Positions 1-10,100 of a stretch of 64,000 nucleotides of DNA are shown here, in pieces (positions within the stretch are counted from its first letter, which is position 1; every line of letters begins with the position of its first letter). The position numbers and the translations under genes were made by a program. The DNA is taken from positions 9,243,263 to 9,307,262 of the forward strand of contig JBBCBC010000037.1 of the NCBI GenBank assembly GCA_037126765.1, written 5' to 3'. The DNA is from Stenogyne calaminthoides (lineage: Eukaryota > Streptophyta > Magnoliopsida > Lamiales > Lamiaceae). The notes under the pieces are model-generated. The model did no database searches, was not told the origin of the DNA, and saw nothing but the letters and a program-made list of their open reading frames with translations.

Positions 1-1800
1 TAAATTAAATTTTCTGTTGTCAATGTGCAAATTAATAATAGTATCATCGTGTAGCCTAGAGGAATTTAAATCTCAAGTTAATCTTTTTAAGGGTAACCGA
101 ATAATTTTTTTTTTTTTTGGTTGAATCCTAATGTCGAGATGTGAAAACTAAATTTGAGTTGTATCATTGGTTTTGAGGATTATTTTGGGAACTTTTTTTG
201 AATACTTAGTCTTTTTTATATTCGATTTTTTTTTTCATTTTTTATTGGTTAAGTCGATTAGGTGCACAGTTCTGACGTCTAGTCCTATAACAGACATGAT
301 AAAAGTTATAAACCATAGAATTAGTAATTAATATCATAGACATTTAGACAATGAGTGGACCTCAAAAAATTGTAAATGACCAATCGTATAGACAAATTAA
401 AAATATGACGCGATATGCCGACAGTCAAACACGTCCATAATTAATCGTCTATTAACTGCCCTGGAGTAAGAGTATAAGAAGTACAATACTGAAGAATCAA
501 AAACAGTTTATAAATTATGACATTTATTTATGACATTTAGGGCCGTTTAGCAGCTCCTTAAAACAGTTTATAAATTATTTAAAAACTTTATAAGCTCCTT
601 AATTTCTGTTGGTGAAATATGATGTTTAAAATCATATAAGATCTAAGAGATTTAAGATAAAAATTATATAAGCACTATCCTATTATTTATCCATCCTCAT
701 TTAAACTCAGCCTCGAATTCAGGTCCCGACCCGAGCCCATCCAAGACTTCGACTCGACTCCATCTCGAACCTGCCTGAATATCTTAATATACAAAAATAA
801 AAATATAAAATAATTGAAAAATCTGGTTTTTCTTAAATAAATTTTAAAAAAAATTATTTGTTTGTTTTTAAATACATTTTTTTTTATTTTTAAAAATAAT
901 ATATTTTAATTCAATTTATTTGTTAAGTAGCTTTACACGCACAATATTTGAGCAGGCCCATACATTTAATCATTACAGACTAAGATAATTTGGAGAATCT
1001 ATTCCAGTGCTAGGGTTTCTAGTAGGATAAATAAATGATCACCGATTTTTTTGTTCCTTACCTCTGCCACCTGGGTATCACTTTTGGGAGGTTTTTTCTT
1101 AACCTTTTCTTCTTTTTTTCTTCCTTCTATAAGACTGCTAACATGAGCTGGTCAAGCGTTATGAGCCAGAGACTTGGTCATGCAAGAACTCAATGAATGT
1201 CGCCACGCTTTTCAACTTCGCTTTCTCGTTGATCTTGGAACTTGTTTGTAAAACACTTTTGGTCGCCCAAATTAATCTTTACTGGTTGGATGCTTGCTCG
1301 CTTCTTTTAACTACGCTTTTGATACCGGATCATCATTCTCCTCGAAGCACAATCGAGCCTCGTGATAACGTTCTTCGATATCCGAAAGGTTGCACTCAAT
1401 TTTCTCGATACTTCGAGGTCCGTGACATATCATCCTCAGATATCCGGAGAAGCGAACATACTCACCCTCGTGATATCTCGAGGTCTTCAACATATCGGAC
1501 TTCATGATATCCGCCGGCTACGATAATTTAATTCCCTCAGATATCCGGCGTCAACATACCGATTTCGTGATATCTGCGTCCAGATTGAAAGAGGTCAGTC
1601 GAGTCCTCGGGGATTTGCTCATGGCCTTCGAATTTAGCTCATCCGATTTTTTTTCCACCCGGAAGTGGGATGCACATTTGTCCATCGGGCATGTATTGAG
1701 TTTAAATAATACACGCTACGCTTCCACGTTGCTCGACAGCCCGAAGTTATATCGAACACAACATAGCCATTTTTCTTTTTTTTCCCCAACTCAATATGCT
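1..1800. other. Intergenic, repeat debris, no supported gene
   Basis: AT-rich sequence with no ORF that resembles a protein I know. A segment near 536-600 repeats the phrase AAAACAGTTTATAAATTAT twice around a GGGCCGTTTAG motif, which resembles a decayed transposon end. A degenerate repeat with GATATC cores occupies about 1375-1580 (see findings). Short ORFs of about 100 codons in 1193-1821 have no recognisable domain and overlap on both strands, so I treat them as chance. Confidence 0.5.
1375..1582. repeat. Degenerate GATATC-containing repeat
   Basis: Two copies of a roughly 45-bp block lie about 100 bp apart (near 1433-1480 and 1531-1576). Each begins with CCTCAGATATCCGG and ends with CGTGATATCT. 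Additional GATATC cores occur near 1377 and 1505. The spacing is only roughly regular, so this is an eroded tandem repeat rather than a clean minisatellite. Confidence 0.5.
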
Positions 1801-1829
1801 TTTAAAAAGCGAGGACTCTAAGGGTACAA

Positions 1830-2180
1830 AGTGGACTAACGAGGGTTTAGGTTTATGGGGCGGGCGGGGCGAGGGTTTACGCGCGGGCGGCCACAGGGTT
1901 TACAGAGAGAGGGTGCGTGGTGGGTGGCGTAGGTTTATAACTGCAACCTGCATTCAGATCGCCCACAACAACACCATCAACACTCACACCAACCTCAAGG
2001 CCTCGGCCCACCGCTCGGGACGGTTCGATTTCTCTAAAATTGAGCGGTGAGAGGGTGGAGGAAGGGGAGCCGAGAGGATCAAGGACAACAGGAGGGGTGG
2101 GGAGTGAGAGGGACGGCGACGCAGAGGGGGGAGAGGGCTGAGGAGGGATTTTTCAGAGAGTGAAGAGAAAAGAGGAAAAT
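1830..2180. other. GC-rich island with telo-box-like motifs
   Basis: This stretch is much richer in G and C than its surroundings. Between about 1844 and 1935 it has four GGGTTTA/GGTTTA phrases; on the minus strand these read as AAACCCT or AAACCT, the telo-box found in promoters of plant translation and cell-cycle genes. It could be the promoter or first exon of a minus-strand gene, or a decayed GC-rich element. No start codon with a convincing downstream frame was found. Confidence 0.3.
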
Positions 2181-2899
2181 CTATAATGAAGAGAGAGCGT
2201 GGGAAATCCTGGGCTTATCAGAGAGAGATATGGATGACAACTTTTAATGGCAAATGGGAAAAAATTGATTTCAAGTGATAAAAAATATCTCATTTTCAGA
2301 TCTTGTCACTACTACTCAAATCACAGAAGATCGTGAATTCAAAAGTCACTTTGCCTATTTTTTCAGATTTAAAATTTTTTCTCCTTTAAACCAGCTTATA
2401 AGACTAATGATGAGGTTCACTATCTTTTCAATTTACCAAAATCGAAAATTATTTATTTTTGAATCCGCCATCCAAAATGAAACATTTATAAGTTAGGTTA
2501 ACTCATATCGAAATTATAACTTTATTGCAGTTAAATAATCGATTAACCAATAACCACCACCATCATGTTTTTTTGAGAAAAAAAAATAACTACAAATATC
2601 ATAACATAACCTCACATTGAGTCTCATAAGAAGTCAATGCCAACCCTACAAACAACTCATATTTTACGGCCAAACACACACGCATTTTTAAATATAATTT
2701 TTATGGTAAGCTATTTATGTTATTATTTTTATTTTTTAATTTTTAATTATTTATTTTTAATTTTGATCTTCACCGCTCATTTCTTCCCCATCTATTAATT
2801 GTGGATCAACCCTATTCATGTGGTTGGTCTATTTCAAATCCCATACGAAAAGTTATTTATGATATAATTATTAATATAATTTTAATTCCAATATTAATT

Positions 2900-3420
2900 G
2901 TTCTTATTTAATTTATGTCACTCCAATTTTTTATACTCCTTCCTATTTCTTTTTAGATATCATTAGCACATAACCTTGTATACTTTACACTTAAATTTAA
3001 AATAATTTTTATACTACTAATATTAAATTAAATATTTCAAGTATTTAATTATTTTTTATTAACTAATTATAAATGTGATTTTTATTTTTTAATATTGTAT
3101 GCATTTTTTTCAAATCCATTTCTTATTCTAAATTGCTACTTTCATTTTTTTTAATAGTCTTTTAGAATATTTATATAATAAATGTGTTCTAACATTTTTC
3201 CCTCATTATATCATATATACCCTTTAATAATTAATTTCCCATAGTCATGTAAACAACATATAAAATTGGAATGAGAGTGACACTAATTATAATGGAAGGA
3301 AAATAAGAAATGAATAAAATGCAAATATAATATTAAAATATGAATTAGTCAAATTAATTAAATATTTGAAAATTTTAATCTAAAATCTGAAAAATTATTG
3401 CACCTACTGAGGAGTATTTT
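2900..3420. repeat. Dispersed AT-rich repeat, copy 1
   Basis: The part around 3160-3420 resembles 28920-29350 over several stretches: a TCTCACATATACCC-like start, ATATAAAATTGGAATGAG, then a GGAAGGAAAATAAGAAATGAATAAA-like block and a run ending in TTAATTAAATAT. This points to a dispersed, non-coding repeat family with two members in the window. Class unknown. A weak inverted relation between CTCCTTCCTATTTCTT (near 2935) and GGAAGGAAAATAAGAAATG (near 3294) suggests a MITE. Confidence 0.4.
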
Positions 3421-3489
3421 AATTTAGCCATGCACTGTGACTGGGAGATTAAGATGAAAATAAGAAAGACAGAGGGAACAGAAAGATTC

Positions 3490-4110
3490 ACACATATTTT
3501 GGAGAAATGCTATAGATGTCTTAGCAAGGTTGAAAATAGTGCCATGAGCACCACCCCTTATAGATGTCGAGAATTAAAGAAATGTTTTAGTGACAATTCA
3601 TTAAGATGCTTCATAAAAAATAAAAATCAAACCTCCGCAGGCATTTACCTGGCCAGTAATCACTAATCAGAGCAAAGCCATTGAGCAGTCGCAGGCAGCG
3701 CTCATGAAAAAGTACATTTGTTCAAAATTCATGAATAAGAACAACTTAAAGAGCAGCTAAAGCAGATTCGATACCTGGTTAGATAAGAAACAAACTATGT
3801 TACCCCAGAGAGAGGTGTAATCTGTAATAATGCGAGGAGGTGATATGCTGATTTATAAGGATAGCGATAAAACAAAGAAAATAAAGATGCAAATGAAAAA
3901 GAACCCTAGAACTAATTGAGAAATGCTATTGTGTGATGATCATAATAGCAAGCATCTGAAAACAGCAAGCACCATGAGCCCACTGAAGAAGTTGAGAATT
4001 AGAGAAATGCGTCAATTCATTAAGGTCTCTTTCCTTAAAAAGTTAAAAAACCAAACCTTGTTCAGGCATTTAGTTGGCTGGATGATCAGAGCAAAGCCAT
4101 TGCCAGATGA
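3490..4110. repeat. Imperfect direct duplication, non-coding
   Basis: Segments near 3503-3690 and 3918-4100 share an ordered series of phrases: GAGAAATGCTAT, GCACCATGAGC, GAGAATTA-AGAAATG, CATTTA-CTGG and ATCAGAGCAAAGCCATTG. They form two diverged copies about 410 bp apart. The frames are not conserved between the copies, so I see no coding role. The flanking stretch up to the gap (4110-4437) has a gene-like base composition but no recognisable exon. Confidence 0.45.
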
Positions 4111-4437
4111 TCAAATTTGATATTCAGGACCCTATACCAAATCTCGGACATCACTGTTTTCTAGGCACCGCTGGAGCTCCAATTAGCAGCTCCTTCTGCA
4201 CAGGGCTTTTTGAAACCATTTTTCACTGTTTCAAGGCATCACTAGTACAACTGAACTGTACAAGTCAAGATATAAGGTTTGTAGTACTGCATGACAAAGC
4301 AGCAATTCAGCACAATATTTTTGATAAGCAAGAGATCAGCAAGATACATAAAGCAGCAAAATGCATAGTGGCTGAACAATAGCCCCACCACTTCCACAGT
4401 ATCATACAACAAACAATATTTAATCTAAAGCTGCTTT

Positions 4438-4937
4438 NNNNNNNNNNNNNNNNNNNNNNNNNNNNNNNNNNNNNNNNNNNNNNNNNNNNNNNNNNNNNNN
4501 NNNNNNNNNNNNNNNNNNNNNNNNNNNNNNNNNNNNNNNNNNNNNNNNNNNNNNNNNNNNNNNNNNNNNNNNNNNNNNNNNNNNNNNNNNNNNNNNNNNN
4601 NNNNNNNNNNNNNNNNNNNNNNNNNNNNNNNNNNNNNNNNNNNNNNNNNNNNNNNNNNNNNNNNNNNNNNNNNNNNNNNNNNNNNNNNNNNNNNNNNNNN
4701 NNNNNNNNNNNNNNNNNNNNNNNNNNNNNNNNNNNNNNNNNNNNNNNNNNNNNNNNNNNNNNNNNNNNNNNNNNNNNNNNNNNNNNNNNNNNNNNNNNNN
4801 NNNNNNNNNNNNNNNNNNNNNNNNNNNNNNNNNNNNNNNNNNNNNNNNNNNNNNNNNNNNNNNNNNNNNNNNNNNNNNNNNNNNNNNNNNNNNNNNNNNN
4901 NNNNNNNNNNNNNNNNNNNNNNNNNNNNNNNNNNNNN
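4438..4937. other. Assembly gap (500 N)
   Basis: Exactly 500 undetermined bases. The round length suggests a placeholder rather than a measured distance, so features on its two sides may not be truly adjacent. Confidence 0.99.
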
Positions 4938-7900
4938 ATGACGTTGTGGATTAATTTCCACGATATGTAATGACGATAAAGAAGATAAATAAAATTAATG
5001 ACTTGTGAATGAATTTATTTGAGAGAAAATGATATTGAGATAAAGCAAATGCGTTATATAGAGAGAGGTTGAAAAAAATAAAAAAAGAAATAAAAAAAGT
5101 GGTTAATAAATAATAAAATCAATTAACCGTTTTTAGATATTGGGCCAAAGCGTAGGCGGTTAGCGGTTCGACAAAGTTCAGCCAAGAATGGAGTTCAGCG
5201 GTTTAAATATTTGATTGATATTGTATTATTATTGTATTGGGTGAAGAAGAGTAGGAGAGATAATAAGTGGGTGGATGAAAAATTGGGTAATGATATGATT
5301 GTATTGAATTTTGTAAAAAATAGGTGTATGGAATTTTATATTTTATAGAATTGAATTTAGCCTGGATTTGAAATTCCTAACCCAGTGTGCCTGATTGGAT
5401 TCAGAAAAGTTCTAAACTATTCGAATTGGTCAAAACAAACATACCCTTTTGAATTCATAGATATTTCAAATTTTTGGGTTTGAGTACGGACATTGGATAA
5501 TTATTTCTTGTTTTTCGAAAAATGCTTTTGTTTTTTATAAAAAATTGTGTGAATTTGAGTTGATAGTGATTTTTTCTTTTTTAATATTATTATTTATGTA
5601 CAAAATTTATCAGTATTCTAAATATTTAAAATTATTTAAATAGTGATAATAGAATTATTGTATAAACCTATTCGCATGATTACTCATATATTTATCGTAT
5701 AAATAGGCTACAATCATTATACCAATTACCAAATACTTCTTCGTTTCTATATTCAAATTTCAAACCACTATACAAAATTTTACATTCCAGTCTAATAAGT
5801 TCATTTTATTCAATAACAAAATACACGAATGCACTTTTAAAAAAAATATTACACGAATACAAACATATTTGAGGCTTGTTTTAAAAAATAAAATAAAAAT
5901 AGAATGCAATATTTAGATCATATATAGAACACAAGGAAACTCATTCAATAACAATATTAAACAAACAAAACAATATACTTTAATTCTATCCACTCTTACA
6001 ATTGAAAAGTAAGTAACATATATCTTAACAAGAAATAGCTTATGATTACACCTTCAACATCATATTCATGTACATACATCGTGGAGTTGCATTGCTTTAA
6101 TTTCCTAGTATTTAAATTTAATAAAATGAGAGGTACAAATGAAAAATTAGAAGTATTAGCTACTCCTCATATATATATATACTACTAAGATACAATATAA
6201 GAATGGTAGTGAACATAAAATTGAAGGAGTTAGAAAACTATCTCATTAATTGCAATTAATTGGTTTCAATAATTTTATCATCTGCAGTTACTTTTTCGTC
6301 GTCCACAACTTTCCCGTTTGCAGCTTTTTGTCGAATTTATTTGATTTCTCCAGAATTATTTCAATCTGTAGTAAGACAGATCATTAATAATTAATTATAT
6401 ACATGTCATAATAACATAGTAGACACTTTTTTAATCCAAATAAGTTTAAAAGATTACTATGATTTTTTCAACTTTGACTTGAATATTTTCAAATACAGTA
6501 AACCTCTCTACATTAATATTTTTTGGATCGTGAAATTTTATTAATTTAAAGAGATTTTAATTAATAAAGGTATTTATATTCACCGAACTTAAACTCAATT
6601 ACATAGAAAATACATGAATATTAATTTTTCTAAAACAAATATGAATATTAAATATATATAAGTACTTGCAATTAGCCATAAAAGCATTGACAATCCTCCA
6701 TAGTTGCAATTCGAGAACGACACACTAGAGCTTTTGCATGCCGTGAAAAAAGTTCTAGATGAAATTAAGTATGATTTATTTGAACCTACACAGGCCGTGA
6801 TTGTCATGCAACAAAAAAAAATCAAGTTTGAAAGTCACTGTGGGGTCCATATACTTATTCCAACGAGATTTAAAATTTTCGATAAAAAATAACTAAATTA
6901 ACACATTCATAATTAAAATTGAAAAATTAAAGTAAAAAATTAATTACCAGGACAAAAAATGAAATTATCAAGAAATTCTGAAGACTAAAATGATATTTTT
7001 TAAAATATAAGGTTTTGTGTAAAAAAATATTTCATCGTAAGGTGATATTCCATTTTAGTTTTTTGGGGTCATACATATTTTTTCCTCAATTAAAATATAG
7101 TTGGGTTGACGGCTTATAAACTCATGAATTATAATAAATTGGACTGGTCTTATATTAATTTTATTAAAATAAATTCCATAAAACAATGATTCAACGTAGA
7201 AATTAAGTTGGAGAGTTGCGGTAATTACCATGCCCCAAAGCTGAGAGCTCGATCTCATTATGTTGTTGTAAGTACCTCTGCATCACATCGAAAGGAAAGA
7301 CATTTTTCTCATCAAATTAAAAAAAAACCAAGATACTACAACTATTACGTGCATATTATTGGAAATTAAAAGATTCAAAATATAAGGAAACTGAGTTTAA
7401 GAGCTATATATCCTACTTTATATCGACATATTTTGTTACATGTCAAACATTTATAGTTCAAATTGTTGCCTTGAATTAAATGACCAAAAACTAGTTAGAC
7501 TTGGTTAATCAAGCTAGCAGGAGATACTTGAATTAAAGTCCCATTAAAAAATTGAAACAAATTCCATCAAATTCATGCTCTTGTGAGTGTTTTTTTTTTC
7601 ATGTTTACATTAATTGGTTAGTGTGAAGGGTGAACTAATTGGTTATATTATTAATCACTTCTCTCTTAAAAAAAAATAGATAAAGTTCAAAATTAAATAA
7701 AATAATAAAAGATTCCATCATTTGTGCACGTGAATTAATTATTTTTTAAATCTGTTGCACATGAATTAATATACATGTTAACTCATATCCAATACTAATA
7801 TATATATATATGAGAGAAATAATTAACCTTTTGCAAGATTGATGATTATAAGCTAGTACTTTAAGGTATCAATTTCTAGAATTTTATTTTATTAATTAGG

Positions 7901-8400
7901 AGAATTTTTAATAACATTTTGTTTTGTGACATGATATATATGCATAACACATGGGCTTAGTTTTATTTTACTCTAATACATCCTTTAATTTATGGTTATC
8001 TAAAGATAAGAAATGAGATATATAAAGGGAATTTAGCCAATAAGTACACGAATTTTATGTACATTAATCATTACATATATAGATGCTCATACAACTTTGC
8101 CATTTAAGTCCTACATGCATCATAAATCTAGCAGAAACAATACCCTTGAACCTACGCAATCACATGACATATAACATTGCTTATAATCAGCAGGGACAAG
8201 AATGTCATTCCATCCTCGTCTCACAAGAAAAAAACACTTAATTTAATTCTAATTACTCCCTTAAAATACGTTCTGTAAATTTGTCTTCTCCATCAATCGT
8301 AAGAACAGAGACGACTTAACAAATACATATTATTTTCCTTATAATGCCTTAGAACTAACACCATGCTTTATTTAAAAAGCACTTTTTAGGGCATATGCTT
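4938..8400. other. Intergenic, AT-rich, no supported gene
   Basis: No convincing exon on either strand. Three short minus-strand stretches with plausible splice borders (near 7236-7262, 6660-6730 and 6300-6360) were read for a MADS-box or JAZ continuation. They gave no motif that could be defended. Simple AT runs occur near 6167-6182 and 7797-7811. Confidence 0.4.
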
Positions 8401-8487
8401 TCAAGTGATGATTAAAACATACAAATGAATCCCATTAATATATATTAATTTCTAGAGAATATTAATTAATTAATTGATAAAATAATC

Positions 8488-9782
8488 TTAGTAAGGCATG
8501 GATGCTTGAACCCTCCTATCTTTCCTTCTTTGTAAGAATATTTGGAGAGATCTCTTTAATGAGAGACCTCTATTGCCATGCATTTGACGTCCTTGCATCG
8601 ATGCAGCTGGATCAACATTTTTTGACTTCTCCTCCATTTCTCTTGTTGCTACCCAAAGTATATATATTGCCTGCACGTAATAATCATATATTTATTTTAA
8701 TATTAATCTTTTAGTTATATCAAGATTGCAATGTGTTTGAGAAAATAATATATGGAAAGTGCTAAACTAAGATGCCAAAGTTGGTTTACTATATTATGTA
8801 ATTGTGTTATGACACGTAATTAATTAGTTTTTTTTTATAAGAAAAAGGTTCTTTTATTGCTAAAAGAAAATGGACAGAAGTCCAGTATAGAGCTTTACAG
8901 TTTTACAAAGTCATTAACAATCTAATATTTTTCTAGGAGTTTCTAACCAATTTGAGAAAGAGAAATTACAAAATAGAGATTATTTCACCGAGTACCAACT
9001 ACAAAATTTATCTTTAACTTCATCGAAAATCTTCTCCCAATCAAATTTTTTTCCCTCAAAGATCATTTTGTTCCTGCCTTCCAAATAGTCCAATTAGTGG
9101 GGTTTTTTTTTTTTTTTTTTTTAACATTACTGGTAATTTTTTATCTCGTTAATATTTATAAATGTAACTAGCCTTTTTTTATTCTTTCATGCATGCATGC
9201 ATAATTAATTTAGGGGATGCTAATGACTCGAATCACGTGTTCTTAATATTCACACATATATTTTTCTAATTAACATTGCAAAAATGGTTAACTTAATTAG
9301 TTGTTTTTTTTCCCTTCTTTGGAATATCACACAACCAATGAGACTGTACGTACCTGAAGCTCAGTTGCATCACTATTGATAATTTTAACATGATTGTGAT
9401 CAGAGCAACTCCTACAAAACCCAAAACAAATAGGAAATTACAAATTAAGAATTATATATATACACAATTAAAATCATCTCAGCATGATGCATTGCATGCA
9501 CAAAAATTGAAAAGAAAAATTTAAAAAATCCGTACGTTTATGTAAATTAAGCACCCACATGATCAATTAATTAACATAAAATACATATATATTGTCTTTC
9601 CTTATGAATCTTAAAAAAAAAAAAAAAAAATAAAAGGTCACAAAAAATAATAATAATAATAAAATTAACCAGCAATTAATTCGAGTATATATATAAAAGA
9701 TGAAAATGATGATCTAATAATTAACATACCCCATCGACGACGAAGAAGCATTAGATTGAAGGTCGAGGTTGCAGTTTCTCAT
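8488..9782 (-). CDS. JAZ: JAZ/TIFY5-type jasmonate co-repressor, very small, TIFY core eroded
   Basis: Three exons join in frame on the minus strand: 9782-9730, 9411-9354 and 8670-8488, with GT donors and AG acceptors, giving 97 residues. The N terminus reads MRNCNLDLQ, similar to the short EAR-like start of JAZ7/JAZ8 proteins. Exon 2 ends in DATELQ and exon 3 starts AIYILWVATREME, matching the second half of the TIFY domain. The TIFYxG core itself is not recognisable. Residues 72-97 form a Jas motif (SLKRSLQIFLQRRKDR...ASMPY) lacking the LPIARR degron, as in JAZ8-type proteins that are stable to jasmonate. Known JAZ proteins repress MYC2-type factors through Jas and dimerise or bind NINJA through TIFY, so this one may bind MYC but not dimerise. 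JAZ8-type relatives are usually about 120-130 residues. It could also be an early pseudogene, though the frame is open and the splice sites are intact. Confidence 0.75.
8829..9125 (-). mobile_element. 5'-truncated LINE (non-LTR retrotransposon) 3' end
   Basis: On the minus strand the stretch reads EGRNKMIFEGKKFDWEKIF followed by DEVKDKFCSWYSVK and a stop. This resembles the C-terminal tail of plant LINE reverse-transcriptase polyproteins. Another short reading stretch (FSNWLETPRKILDC) follows, then a 3' UTR-like segment ending in an A-rich tail (a T run at 8829-8838 on the plus strand). It sits in the second intron of the JAZ gene in the same orientation. Most of the element is absent, as expected of 5'-truncated LINE insertions. 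Confidence 0.6.
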
Positions 9783-9854
9783 TTTTCTTCTTCAATTTCT
9801 ATAAGTTTCTTCTAGATATGTTCAATTTATTTTTTTCACTCACATTCACCTAAA

Positions 9855-10100
9855 TAAATAGAACTCTATATAATATATAAAACTTGCAAGAATTTATTCA
9901 CGATATTGAAAAAATTGTAAAGTGTTTGTGCCTTTTTAGTGTAGAATTTTGAAAGTGGGGTCACAAGTGACATATAGGTGGTTAGAAAATTGACCCTAGT
10001 TAAGGTAAAATTAAAAACGCTTTAAAGACATGTGAAAAATGTTCCATATAATCCCCATGTGATCAAAATATCTCCCACTTTACTGTTCCACTATATAATA
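9855..10100 (-). promoter_or_regulatory. Putative JAZ promoter with TATA and two MYC E-boxes
   Basis: Upstream of the JAZ start (9782) there is a TATATATTATATAG stretch at about 9860-9880, 80-95 bp upstream on the minus strand. Two CATGTG E-boxes lie at 10029-10034 and 10056-10061. CATGTG/CACATG is a MYC2-type site, and JAZ genes are known MYC targets in a feedback loop. A full G-box CACGTG lies farther out at 11092-11097. Assignment is by position and motif only. Confidence 0.4.

Noticed and set aside
4425..4961. A 178-codon minus-strand frame
   Set aside because: It consists almost wholly of undetermined bases in the gap.
6300..7262. MADS-box or further JAZ exons on the minus strand
   Set aside because: Short peptides with plausible splice borders exist, but none contains a defensible K-box, MADS or TIFY motif and the phases could not be linked.
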